From Hibiscus mutabilis (Eukaryota > Streptophyta > Magnoliopsida > Malvales > Malvaceae): DNA of 64,000 nt. The notes beneath the pieces were generated by a model that was not told the origin of the DNA, ran no database searches, and worked only from the letters and a program-made list of their open reading frames with translations. Both the position numbers and the translations under genes were made by a program. Shown here piece after piece: positions 9,986-21,295 of this stretch. Where the stretch lies: contig CM033721.1 of NCBI GenBank assembly GCA_019671005.1, positions 51,378,864-51,442,863 on the forward strand, in the 5' to 3' direction. How positions within the stretch are numbered: position 1 is the stretch's first letter; every line of letters begins with the position of its first letter.

Positions 9986-11042
9986 TCTGCGGACGCTTGG
10001 AAACATAGGCCTTTTGTATGCAGAACCATTGTCTTCACATTTGGGATTCACACCACGATGGCTACCGACATCTCTTTGAATCCATAAATACCTGTCTAAG
10101 ATAAACAAAATGCTATGACAAATGAATTGACATGCTCCTAATCCTAGTGATGTCTGACTATTCATGATGCATGAGTGTCAATATCTTGGTGGGCTTGCTT
10201 TGGTCCTTATTCGATCTTGTTGTTCACTTTCTCCTTTTTCACGAGCGTCGATACCCCACTTCACTGTCGGGCTCAACCATTCCAACATTTCTTTTTCTCC
10301 ATTTACGACTTGGGATTCTAAAGTGTCCTTTCGGGTTTTCGCTTTAGAGAGTTTTTTTTGAGGGGTGCCCTTCTGGGTTTTCACCCGAGAGATCTCTCTT
10401 GTCATCTCGCATGCTTTCCTTGAATAAGCAGGACGTACGCCATTGGTCATCCCATCCGGTTGTTTGAAGCTTCCCGCCTTCCCTATCAATAGCCGTTATG
10501 TAGGGAGCTAGAGGGCGAAGTTAACATCATTTTCTTTAATCACCTGCATTTTTAAGGTTAGATCACAGTAATGCTTAGAAATCTCTTATTTTACCATAAG
10601 CCTATGTTAGCTTATTTGCCTGAAATTAACAAGAAGGCAAGGAATGGATGCTCAAAACACGATTTTATTACGATTAAGGGCTTGGGATATCTTAAAAGAG
10701 GTATGACACACATGAGAAAGAAGAAAAGTTAAGTATGGAATACAAGATCCCTCATTATCTTCGATATGAATGATACATGATCCACCCTTTACGGATATTC
10801 AACTTTTCAATTTACCCGAGCCACCTTTTACGAGTTTTCAACTCAGGTCCTCCCTTTGCTTCAAGACGCCCTATTTCAGGTTTTCGCCCTAAGCTCTCCA
10901 TTTTTGTTCTTTTCATCTTTTTATTTTCTTTTTCTTCTCTTTTTTTCTTTTTCTTTTTTCAAATATAGTATTTCTTAACAGCATCAGAATTTACAAGGTT
11001 TCTCAGCTCGTCTCCATCTATTTCTGTTAGGATTAGGGCTCC
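9986..11042 (-). other. Ogre-1 3' untranslated region, remainder
   Basis: No coding signal is visible between the end of integrase and the hairpin array. Several further inverted repeats share a TTTTC loop: GAGT/ACTC (10832-10844), GGGT/ACCC (10375-10386), and TCTAAAG/CTTTAGA (10317-10348, longer loop). A like motif GGGTGAAAACCC lies in Tat-2 at 51808-51819, so the region is homologous between the two elements. 10905-10970 is a T-rich run on the + strand. Confidence 0.6.
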
Positions 11043-12342
11043 TCATGAGAAGGCCTTTTTTACCACATACGACCCTTCCCAGTTGGGCATCCACTTTCCT
11101 CGAGAATCTTTCTGAATCGGGAGAATTTTCTTGAGCACCAGATCCCCTTCTTTGAATTCTCTTGGGTGCACCTTTTTGTTGTATGCCTGCATCATCCACT
11201 TTTGGTACATCTGACCATGACAAATGGCTTTTAGTCTCTTTTCATCAATGAGATTTAGTTGGTCGAGTCTGGCCTGCACCCATTCGGCTTCTTCCAATTT
11301 TACTTCATTTAAGACCCGGAGAGACGAGATCTCTACCTCGATGGGGAGTACTGCTTCGGTACCATACACCAAGGAGTAGGGTGTTGCCCCCGTTGATGTG
11401 CGAACGGACGTCCTATAGGCGAAAAGGGCAAATGGCAGCTTCTCATGCCAATCCCTGTAGGTATCCGTCGTCTTTGCTATGATCTTCTTTATGTTCTTGT
11501 TTGCTGCTTCCACTGCCCCATTCATTTTAGGACGATAGACTGTGGAATTATGGTGTGTTATCTTGAATTGAGTGCACATGTCCGTCATCATTTTGTTATT
11601 CAGACTGGAAGCGTTGTCGGTGATGACCCTTTCTGGCAATCCGTATCGACAAATAATCTCCTTCTTTAAGAACTTACATACTGTAGTCCTTGTGATGTTG
11701 GCGTAAGACGCTGCCTCTACCCATTTAGTGAAATAGTCTATGGCGACCAAAATGAAACGGTGTCCATTGGAAGCTTTCGGATGAATCTGCCCCGATGACG
11801 TCCATGTCCCACGCCGCAAAAGGCCACGGAGAATTCATGGTGTGTAAAGGCGATGGGGGTGCGTGAATCTTGTCAGCGTAAATTTGGCATTTGTGGCATT
11901 TCCTGGCGTAATCGATGCAATCTCCCTCCATGGTCAACCAGAAATAACCATATCTCATAATTTTCCGGGCTATAGACAGCCCGTTGGCGTGCGTTCCACA
12001 GAGCCCGTCATGTACTTCGGCTAAAATCTCCTTCACCTCCCGGGCAACCACACATCTCAGCAATGTTTGATCATGACTTCTCCTATATAGGATCTCCCCA
12101 TCTAGGACATATCTTGTTGCCATTTTTCTGAGTGTCTTTCTGTCATTGTCATTTGCTCCTTCTGGATACTTTCGAAGCTTGTCATATTGCAAGATGTCAT
12201 AGTACCATGGGTTTCCATCAATCTCTTCCTGTACATTACAACAATGAGCAGGCCTTTCAAACGTCCGCATCTCAATGGGCTTCATTTCTGCCCCGGTGTT
12301 TGTTTTAAACATGGATGCCAAGGTTGCCAAGGCGTCTGCCAT
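11043..12342 (-). pseudogene. Ogre-1 integrase, frameshifted
   Basis: Integrase joins the cDNA copy to target DNA in the nucleus. The N-terminal part (12342-11800) has the zinc-binding HHCC pattern, with histidines in AEVHDGLCGTH and cysteines in CHKCQ, then WDMDVIG with the first catalytic Asp. A frameshift near 11800 moves to the second frame, with ITDNASSLNN (second Asp) and NGAVEAANKNIKK (catalytic Glu), followed by the C-terminal GDLVLKKILP and GKWMPNWEGSYVV region. All three catalytic residues are present. This is the last coding unit before the 3' untranslated region. Confidence 0.85.
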
Positions 12343-12863
12343 CTATTTTCTTCTCGGGGCAGGTAATTGAAGCTGACCTTTTCGAACTCTTTGGTGAGCT
12401 CTTGAATCAATTCATAATATTTGACCAACTTTGGGTCCCTAGTTTCCCATTCCCCGCGCAATTGGTAAATTACTAAGGATGAATCTCTGAATACTCAAAG
12501 TTCCTTAACCTTTCTCTCAATAGCTGAGTTCAGCCCCATAACGCAAGCTTCATATTCAGCTATATTGTTAGTGCAGAAGAATTCCAATCTGCTGGTGAAA
12601 GGATAATAGACGTCATCAGGAGAAATTAGCACAACTCCTATCCCATGTCCGAGGGCGTTAGAGGCTCCATCGAAGTAAAGCTTCCATGATTTATCATCTG
12701 AAACCTCTTCCTCGGTTGTAATGCACATCAAGTCTTCGTCTGGGAAATTAAAGTTCAATGCCTCATAGTCGTCCGAAGCACGACTAGCTAGGAAATCTGC
12801 TACGGCACTCCCTTTTACGGCTTTCTGGTTAACGTATACAATATCAAATTCGGATAAGAGCAT
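12343..12863 (-). pseudogene. Ogre-1 second (archaeal-type) RNase H, broken
   Basis: This extra RNase H domain is typical of Tat-lineage elements and degrades RNA in RNA-DNA hybrids. Visible motifs are WKLYFDGASNALGHG (first Asp), NNIAEYEAC (Glu), FRDSSLVI (Asp, after an in-frame stop at about 12494) and ADALATLA (last Asp, in a further frame just before integrase). The stretch SEFDIVYVNQKAVKGSAVAD precedes it and links to the first RNase H. The set D-E-D-D is intact, but the frame is broken by a stop and a shift near 12345. Confidence 0.82.
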
Positions 12864-14407
12864 CTGCCATCAGGCCATCCTTCCTGTTAGTGCTGGCGCT
12901 TCCATTAAGAACTTCAATGGGTCTAGCTTGGATATCAACCAAGTAGTATGGTACAGCATATACTGTCTAAGCCGCTTGGTAGCCCAAACTAGAGCACAAC
13001 ACAGCTTCTGCACTGGCGGGTACCGCGTTTCGCAATCATTGAATTTCCTGCTTAGGTAATAGATGGCTTGCTCCCTTTTTCTTGACTCATCGTGTTGCCC
13101 CAATACGCATCCCATTGAATTCTCAAAAACTGTCAGGTAGAGAATTAATGGTCGATCTGGTACTGGTGCGACTAAAATTGGAGCATTTGTCAGGTACTTT
13201 TTGATCTTTTCTAGGGCTCTTTGACATTCCTCATCCCACACACCAGGATTATTCTTTCTAAGAAGTCTGAAGACCGGGTCACATCGGTCGGTTAATTGGG
13301 AAATGAAACGAGAGATATAATTCAACCTCCCCAGGAAACCGCGAACTTCCTTCTGAGTGTGGGGTGGTGAGAGATCCTAGATGGCTTTCACTTTATCTGG
13401 ATCGATCTCAATCCCTCTTCTGCTTACCACGAACCCTAGGAGTTTTCCAGAAGTAACGGTGAAGGTACACTTGGCAGGATTGAGCCTCAGCTGGTATTTC
13501 CGTAGTCTTTGGAATAGTTTTCTCAAGTTCTATAGGCGCTCTCCCTCTGTTCGGGATTTGGCAATCATGTCGTCCACGTATACTTCTATTTCTTTGTGCA
13601 TCATGTAATGGAAAAGAGTCACCATTGCTCTTTGGTATGTTGCCCCTGCATTCTTTAGCCCAAACCCGATAACAAAAAGTGCCCCACATGGTTATGAACG
13701 TAGTTTTCTCCATGTCGTTAGAGTCCATCTTTATCTGATTGTACCCTGAGAAGCCGTCCATGAATAAAAACCATGAGTGTCCTGCAGTGTTGTCAACCAG
13801 CGTGTCAATATGTGGTAAGGGGAAGTTGTCTTTAGGGCTGGCTCGGTTTAGATCCCTATAATCTACACACATACGAACTTTCCCGTCCTTCTTTGGTACC
13901 GGTACAATGTTTGCAACCCATTCGGGGTATTTGGCTACCTCTAAGAACCCAGCATCAAACTGTTTTTTTACTTCCTCTCGGATCTTTAACAACATATCTG
14001 GTCTCATTCTCCTATGTTTTTGCTGTATTGTTTTGCACTCCGATTTTGTTGGCAATTTGTGCACCACTATGTCGGTATTCAACCCTGGCATATCTTGATA
14101 AGTCCAGGCGAAAACATCCTTGAATTCCTGAAGTAGGGTTATCAGTTCGTGCTTGGTTTTTGAGGAAATCGTCGTTCCTACTTTTATTTCTTTTCTCTCT
14201 TCTTCAGTCCCCAAGTTTACAACTTTTGTTTCTTCTTGGTGGGACATGATCTGCCTTTCTTCGTTGGCCACCATTCTCTTTAACTCTTCCGGGACCTCAC
14301 CTTCTATCTCATCATATCCTTCCTCAATTCCCTCTGAGACCTCAGTGCATTCAAAATTCACTCTAGGATTGGATCCGGTATCATTCATATTGTCAATCAT
14401 GAGCGAC
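12864..14407 (-). pseudogene. Ogre-1 reverse transcriptase and first RNase H, broken
   Basis: Reverse transcriptase copies the element RNA to DNA. From 14400 down, an acidic linker is followed by VPVPKKDGKVRMCVDYRDLN, FPLPHIDTLVD and FMDGFSGYNQIKM. The catalytic YVDD lies at 13580-13569 in another frame, after a frameshift near 13690. A stop occurs near 13380. Then LNYISRFISQLT, the connection, and the RNase H core LYLTVFENSMGCVLGQ and AIYYLSRKFNDCETRYPP end at a stop (12867-12869) that looks like an Arg codon changed to TGA. The start at 14407 is the exon boundary after the proposed intron; an ATG follows at 14400. Confidence 0.87.
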
Positions 14408-14617
14408 CTGCATTAAATGAGAATGAATTGTATTGGGAAGGAGACGGTTTTATATGAAGGGAATGAACATGAAGAATGCATGAATGAAATAAATGAAACT
14501 TTGGTCATTCAGAAAAGTGGAGATATTTTCATTTCAATCAAAAAGTTAACATAGGTGCCCTATACAAGAGATCCCCATTGTTTACAGGCAAAACAAAAGG
14601 TTGATTCGGAGCATTAC
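14408..14617 (-). other. Ogre-1 intron between protease and reverse transcriptase
   Basis: Ogre elements are known to carry an intron between the protease and reverse transcriptase regions. On the - strand a donor A|GTAATG begins at 14617 and an acceptor TTTAATGCAG ends at 14408, giving 210 nt rich in T and A with in-frame stops starting at 14616. Removing it joins the two open frames in phase through one split Glu codon, avoiding the stop at 14616-14614. Splicing is inferred, not shown. Confidence 0.75.
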
Positions 14618-16060
14618 TCTGATCTATTCCTAAAAACCACAGGTAGATCAATGCAACTCCAGTTATCGAGTGTTTCCCCGGGACAGCAGGGGCGGATGTT
14701 GGTCAACATTTTGCTGCCTCGGTCTTTTCCAGCTATCATGTTGATGTACATCCCTTCAAATGATTCATTGAATGTCTCCTCCTGGTTGAGTACGTCATTT
14801 TCCTTCATTGCCTCTTCAACCTCTTGACCTGGCTGGTAGAATCCTCCGGAGACAAAAGTGGTTTTTAAACTAGGAAATGACATTGGTCTCCACAGAATGT
14901 CTTCTTCTTTAAATCTTGCTTTTCTTTGCTCTTCATTTCTCTTGTATTCCTCTTTTCTCTGTTGGACACTTGGTTGGTAACCCAGCCCAAAACGATCCTT
15001 CTTGGTTATCATATTCTTGGCTCTTAGGTTTCCTTGTAATTTCTTCCCCAGCCCCTTTCCTACTTTGGCTCCTCGGCCCAAAGTTTCTGCGACGGTCATC
15101 TTGGTACAATTAGATAACCTGGGATAGGGGATCCGACTTCCCTCCGAAATAAATGTGGCATTCACTAGTTCTAATGCTCGGAACAAGCATTCTGCAGCAT
15201 CTTCATCATTTTGAATATAGGGGGCGTCTGATGTCACGGAAGCAACAATTTCCTGCTCAGCCTCTACTGTGACCAATTTACCTTCGACTACAAATTTTAA
15301 TTTCTGATGCAATGATGAGGGGACAACTCCTGCGGAGTGGATCCATGGTCTTCCCAATAAGCAGCTGTAAGATGGTTTTATGTCCATCACCACAAAATTG
15401 ATCACATATTCAGTCGGTCCGATCAATAGGGGCACCTCAATTTTCCCCATTATTCCTCTTTGAGTACCATCAAAGGCTCTTACCGAATTGTGGCAGGGCT
15501 TTAGGTGAGAACCATCTATTGGTAGTTTTTGCAGGGTCACCATAGGCAAGACGTTCAATGCTGACCCGTTGTCAATCAGTACGCCAGGTACTACATACCC
15601 TTTTGCAGTGGGTTGTGATATTAAGGGCTTTGGTGGACCCCATTCCTCCCTCAGGGATCTCATCATCACTGAATGTTATATGATTATAGGCAGTGATATG
15701 CCTCACTATCCTGTCCAGATTTGTCACAGAAATATCCTGGGGCACAAAAGTTTGATTTAGTACTTTTAATAGCGTCTCTCGGTGTTTTTCTGAGCTCAAG
15801 AGTAATTCCAGTACTGTGATCCTGGCCGGTTGCTTTCGTAGTTGTTCCACTACGTTGTACTCGCTATGTCTCAAGAACTTCAGAAATTCTTTGGCTTGGG
15901 CCTCAGGTACCGGCTCATTCATCTTTGGGGGAGGTTCTTCTCCAAATATCTGCGTGGGGCTAACTGCTGTATTCTTCCCCTTATCTGTTTCAGCTGCTTT
16001 CAAAGCCTCAGAGGAATAACATCTGCCGCTCATTGTGAAATGACCTGCCTCACCAACGTT
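14618..16060 (-). pseudogene. Ogre-1 aspartic protease region, broken
   Basis: The protease cleaves the Gag-Pol polyprotein. The region starts with a conserved SGRCYSSEAL stretch (near 16033) and runs through coiled sequence to DDEIPEGGMG. A frameshift near 15600 precedes the active-site motif VLIDNGSALNVLP, where Asp-Asn-Gly replaces the usual Asp-Thr/Ser-Gly, as is normal for Ogre. It continues with the flap region and LGRPWIHSAG. The C-terminal part has a glycine-rich stretch LGRGAKVGKGLGKKLQG, then a tail that ends at the proposed intron donor. Confidence 0.83.
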
Positions 16061-18040
16061 TACATCGCTCTAGCTTTGGTGGTCTTTTAGCGTAGGCTCT
16101 TTTACCTGACCATGTTCTAGTTTTTCTGGCGTGGTCACATTTATAGCATAATTCTAGGGGGTTTGCCGCATATCCTTGAATGGGAATGGGGATGATGCTT
16201 AAATGATGATCCTGGGACTTATCTTGTTGGTTTCTCCTTGGGAGGCACCTGCATTCCCTGGCCTGGGATAGATGATAAAAGGTCTATCCTTCCCGTATTT
16301 AGATTTGAGGCTATCCGTCATATGTACGTCCGACCCCTTCTTCCCCATGGGCTCCTCGAAGAATTCTATTTGCTTTTCATTCATCAATTGTTGTACCAAT
16401 CTCTTGAACTCATCGCACTCTTGGATGTCATGTCCTTCATTCTGGTGGAATTCGCAATACAGTCCACATCCCTTCTGCCTTATTATCATGCCTTTGTCGA
16501 TCACACGGGCCATGCATAACTGTTGAAATACCCACCGTAAAGTAGATTTGATTTCTGATACATCATCTTTAATCCTCCTGGTAAAGTATTCTTCAATAAC
16601 ATTTACTCCTCTGCTCCCATGATTAGGCAGCGGGTACACTTGGTTCTTCAAACTTCAATATCCCATAATCGATTAAATTATGCACAAGTTTTTTAAAGGT
16701 AAGGCAATTTTCAGTGGGATGTCCAGAGGCACCGCCGTGATAGTCGCAATGCGCGTTCGGATTATACCAAGAAGGGAAGGGCGGATTGACAGGAGTAACG
16801 ATGTATGGACGGACCAGGTCTGCTTCATACAATTGGGAATAAAGTTCCGAGTACGAAACAGGTAGGGGAGTGAAAGTTTTCCTTTCTTTCTCTTTTCTGG
16901 AGATTCTCTCATCTCTTTGATTCGAGTTTTGCGTTTTTCCCACAGGTGCTTGTGGCTATGAGACTGTGAAGTTCTTCGGGGTGGTATAAGTGCTGGTGGC
17001 GTTTACTTCATTCCTCTTGCTATATTTCCGAGACCCTTCCCCGCTATAATTCTACCACTCTTAATTGCCAATTCAAGGGACTCCCCAGTCCTGATTAAGT
17101 CAGCAAAGCACTGCGTTGTGTTATTAGTGAGGCGATCAAAGAGTGCCCCTTTCAGAGTATTAACAAATAACGGCGTAATTTCATGTTCCGGGAGGGGTGG
17201 CTGAATTTGGGCGGCCACTTCTCGCCACCTTTGGGCGTATTGCCGCAGGCTTTCGTTGGACTTCTGCCCCATATTTTCCAACATAATTCTACTGGGGGTC
17301 ATATCTGTTACATGCTTTTATTGCTCAATAAATGCTCTCGACAGATCTTTCCATGTCTTAACATTTGCCTTGCTCAACTGGGTGTACCACCGTAATGCTG
17401 CTCCAGTTAGGCTGTCCTGGAAACAGTGTATTAGTAGCTTTTCGTCCTTAAGGTAGGCCGCCATCTTCCGATAGTACATTGTTATGTGCGCGGAAGGACA
17501 AGTGGTTCCATCGTATTTGTCAAACTCTGGTGTTTTAAATTTTGGCGATAGGACAAGATCGGACACCAGACTTAAGTCGCTAGCGTCATTCCCTAACTCT
17601 TCCATAGATTGCAACATTTTAAATTTTTCCTCCATGAGGTGAAACCTCTCCTCCCACTTTTTCTCTACCTCGGTCCTGATCCTTTCAACCATGTTCAGGT
17701 CCGGCACCTCCTCTTCATAGGGTGCTTCAGTGTCGAGGGGTTGAGTTTCAGGTGCCCCTATCTGAAGACTAGCTGACATTCCAACAGGGTCGATATACAT
17801 CTTTCTAGACGGATTCGGTGCAGCTGGTTGAACCTTGTAGTGAGCTGGGGTACCCTCTGGCTCTTGAACGGTTTCTCCTTCCACTCTTTTTCCATGGCTT
17901 TTAGCCAATAGTACGGTTATGTCGGATACTATCGATGCTTGTGACTGAGCAATCTGGTCACTGAGGCTTCTTTGGGCCTCTTCAAGCCTTGTCTCGAGCT
18001 CTTTTTGCCCTTTTTCTAAACTGATTATCCTGTCTTCCAT
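16061..18040 (-). pseudogene. Ogre-1 gag, broken in several frames
   Basis: Gag builds the virus-like particle. The start ATG at 18040 opens an N-terminal coiled coil (about residues 1-40), then a linker and a core with LVLSPKFKTPEFDKYDGTTC and ALRWYTQLS (to about 17318). Further frames give QKSNESLRQYAQRWREVAAQ (17300-17003) and two zinc-knuckle-like sites of pattern C-x2-H-x5-H-x4-C: HCDYHGGASGHPTENC (near 16740) and YCEFHQNEGHDIQEC (near 16430). Stops or shifts fall near 17310, 17000, 16640 and 16200. ORF1 lies upstream after a 280-bp spacer. Confidence 0.83.
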
Positions 18041-18320
18041 GAGCTTGCTTTGTAATCGGGTAAGGTATGGATGATGAATGATTGCGGGTTAACTGCACAC
18101 AACACCACAATATTCATAATGTTAATATGGTTGCAAGAAAATAAATGCATGTATAATGATGCGAATGCAATGCAAGAATGTATGCAGATAAGGTACTGAT
18201 TCCGCTGGTAATCACCCTTTTGAACTACTTCCACGGGAATTAAAGGGTCTAGATTACAACAGAGTTCGTATTACAAAATAAAGATTCCTAATACAAAAGA
18301 TCGAATTACAACACAGAGTC
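18041..18320 (-). other. Spacer between Ogre-1 ORF1 and gag
   Basis: AT-rich, with stops in all useful frames. I see no gene or clear motif in it. Confidence 0.6.
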
Positions 18321-20616
18321 CTATAGATAAGCTCTAGCTCTATCTCTTAATCTTCCAATTGCTTGGAGCAACTTGCTGAACCTGGGAGCTTCTCCCATTT
18401 CTGGGACTATGAAAGGTCGGAGTGTTTCAGCCTCGATGGCCAAATCATTCACATGCCTGGCGACTCGTTGTATGTCCACCATCAGGTTTGCGTAATATTG
18501 GTCCCTATCCTGTACCATCCGGTCAGCGTCACGTAGTCTCTTTTGCCAATAGGTGTCTCCTCCGGCTGCAGCCTCCTCGAACACCCCAATTCTTTCCTCG
18601 TAATCCTCAACAGTTGCTTCGAGGGACTTAATTCGTGCTCGTAACATGCTTACTTCGCGCTCTCTTTCTTGTAGCTCAGTAAAGCCATTTCTCTGGCAGT
18701 ACATTCGAAGGGAGTGTTCAACTTCCGCCACCTTTCCTTTTAATTCGCCATTCTGACTTTAGCTTTGCTCCAGACTTTGAATGGTGTCATCGTACAATTT
18801 TTGCATCTCTAACAGTCTATTCCGGCTACTCATGGACTTTTTTTTCCATACGGCGACGCTTTCTCTCTCATGATGGATAGCTTGTTTTCCCTTGTTGGTT
18901 TCTTGCCTGAATCTTTCCTTTTCTTGATCAATGGCCTTCTTGGAGGACCGTTTTTCTTCCTCCATAGCCAACCGGCAGCTTTCTATCTCTTTCTCGATCG
19001 CTCTCTTGTTGATTTCTCGTTCTTCTTCCACCAAACGGATGCCATTCATTCTTTCTCTTTCCACAGCTATGAATTGACTCCGGCCGACCTTCTCTATTTT
19101 TGCTTGTATTGGAGGGGCATCTTTTTGATAAAGAGCATTCTTGTCGCTCAAATCTGCATTTAATTTCTTCAGCTGCCTAATGATCGCGTCCCGTTCATCA
19201 ACCTCTAAGCTTGCCTTATAGAGCTCGCTCGCATGTTGAGTCTGTTGGATGTCCATTTTCTTTTTAATTTCTTCGAGTTCATTCCTTAAGATGTCAGCTT
19301 CAGACGGTATCACCCTTGTAAGCTCTTCTAGTGACACTGCTGGTCCTTGATCAGATTCGGGAATCATATCGTTTACCCTCAAACGTCTCCAAAGATCATA
19401 GTCTGGGGTGGTCATGTACTCAGTGTCTCCTTCCACCCTAATCCGGTAACAATGGTCCCAAGCCTTCATGATAGTCTGAACTTTCTCTTTGAACTCTCCT
19501 TTGAAAAGAAATTCAGTTCGGCTTAACCCGACGGTGTTGGGAATGAACTGTCGCGATCCGAATTATCGGGACACCAGAAGTGGGGCACAAGCAATCCCTC
19601 CTTGTAGTCCCAACATCATCAGCCAATTGAAATCACCACAACTATATAAAAAGTAATTAACTCTACCGAGCCATGAGACCCTCCATACTATGTCCTCGCC
19701 TTGGATATTCCTGAAGAAACCGGCCCATTTTCTTGTTTTCAAGTCCTCTCGCCACTCTTTTGTTAAGTATTCCCGTAAAGGCGAAAAATCTTGGAAGGAT
19801 ATTCCCGGCAGAACCCTCGTCGGTGTCTTCCACATGTGGCTCTGAATCCATACCTGTAACAGTTGTGCGCATCCTCAAAAACGCCCTTCTTCGTGCTTCC
19901 GATTGGCATTTAGAGAAATAAAGGTCTCGGCCAAAATAGCTGGTACTGGGTTTGCTCGCCGTTTTATCCGCTCAAACAAATCTAGAATGTCCACATCAAT
20001 GTTTCCCAGAATTCTTGGGAAGATCACCAATCCATATATTCCCAAGGCAAGCATGTCTAACTTTTTCTCCTCATCTGGATGTGCAGGTAGGATGTCTCGA
20101 ATGTTTTCCCATGCAAATACTATACTATCTCCTCGAAGTCAGATCAAGCCATTGACCCAATCGTCGATCATTCTGGTAAAGGTTTTGAGCTTGGAAGTGT
20201 AATTCTAATTCCTCAAAGGTTTTGCGTAGATCCAGTCTTCCTGAACATTTTTATGATTAAGAAGAGCGGTGTATTCTTCTACTGTGGGCATCATGTCCTG
20301 TCCATTGAAGGTGAAGCAGCAAAAGGCAGGATTCTAGAACTGAAAAATGGCTCGGAGTAGGGGCTGGTTGACCCGGATGTACATCAACTGTGCAATGTCA
20401 CCATAACCATCACGGAATCTATCTTGTAATCTCTGGTCCCATTCTTCCCAGATACTTTGAAGATCCCCTAAGTTGTTCTATTGAAGACTCACATAGGTGT
20501 ACCCGGCTATTACGCGTTCACTTTGGTAAACTGTCCCCTTGGGCCTTCTGGTTGACTTCTGACCAATGTCTAACAGACAAGTTGAGTTCCTCTTTTCTAA
20601 GACACCTTTTTTCCAT
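18321..20616 (-). pseudogene. Ogre-1 ORF1, upstream coiled-coil protein, broken
   Basis: Ogre elements carry an extra ORF before gag whose function is not established. The ATG at 20616 begins MEKRCLRKEELNLSVRHW, a typical start. The N-terminal half is scattered over frames and resembles the plant mobile domain-like region of Ogre ORF1, for example LALGIYGLVIFPRILG near 20050 and YSCGDFNWLMMLGLQGG near 19620. From 19469 a long open frame gives a highly charged coiled coil of about 160 residues (EERE, KKAIDQEKERFRQ), and 18731-18321 continues with coiled coil to RLRDRARAYL and the stop. Several stops and shifts occur between 20550 and 19480. Confidence 0.75.
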
Positions 20617-21275
20617 GGTGAAAGACTTTCTGATCGGGTAAACCACTTGATCCAGTACCTTTATGTAATGCGAATGTAATAATGCATGAAAAAAATAGCC
20701 AAAAAAGGAAACAAGTCAATACCGGATAGAATTAATAAATACACAAATAAAAGGACAAAATAAGGTAAACAAACAAAAACAAAAACCCTATTTATCCTGC
20801 CTAAAACACCTAAGGTTATCCGCATGGCTCTAAAGGGGTGGGTTTCTCTATGTTCTCTACATGCACTGTTGGTGCTAAGAGGTACCCGAATTGTCCTTGC
20901 TGTCCTCTACTAAGAGTAGCAAGGGCCCCGATCATCACCCATTATAGGCTCCTTTCAACCGGGTTCAATTCAGGGGGACCCATTCGCTTATGCCTACACG
21001 AAGGAACGATATCCTTACGAAAGCATAAGGTACTCGAGCCCCGAAGGTACTTGCTAGGCCTACACGGTAGAACGATATCTCCACGAAAGCATTAGCGTTT
21101 TCCCCCACTTAAAAACGGGTTTATATGCCAAATTTTAAATGCGTTAAAATAAACGCGCAATTACAACCGAATATTAATTTAATAGTCACTTTAATCTGGA
21201 ACTTCTAATATTATTAAAGCGGTAATTATTTGAAAAAGCTTGACTCTCTTTATTTTATTTAAAAACAAAAATAAG
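20617..21275 (-). other. Ogre-1 5' leader
   Basis: Non-coding. It includes two imperfect repeats of a unit with CTTTCGT and GATATCGTTC (20996-21100 on the + strand reversed). The stretch 20816-21118 is homologous to 46730-47120 in Tat-2 on the opposite strand, which supports a shared leader. The part 21120-21275 is AT-rich. Confidence 0.65.
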
Positions 21276-21293
21276 TCCTCAACGGAGTCGCCA
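21276..21293 (-). promoter_or_regulatory. Ogre-1 primer binding site
   Basis: The - strand reads TGGCGACTCCGTTGAGGA two bases inside the 5' LTR, in the right place to pair with a tRNA 3' end. Ogre elements usually use tRNA-Arg; I could not check the tRNA match. The decamer TGGCGACTCC also occurs inside the LTR itself near 6092-6101. Confidence 0.8.
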
Positions 21294-21295
21294 TC

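Noticed and set aside
11445..11669. + strand frame over the Ogre-1 integrase
   Set aside because: Shadow of the - strand integrase, whose catalytic motifs are clear.
18870..19163. 97-codon Phe-rich + strand frame over ORF1
   Set aside because: Complement of the Glu/Lys-rich coiled coil (GAA/AAG read as TTC/CTT). Not a membrane protein.
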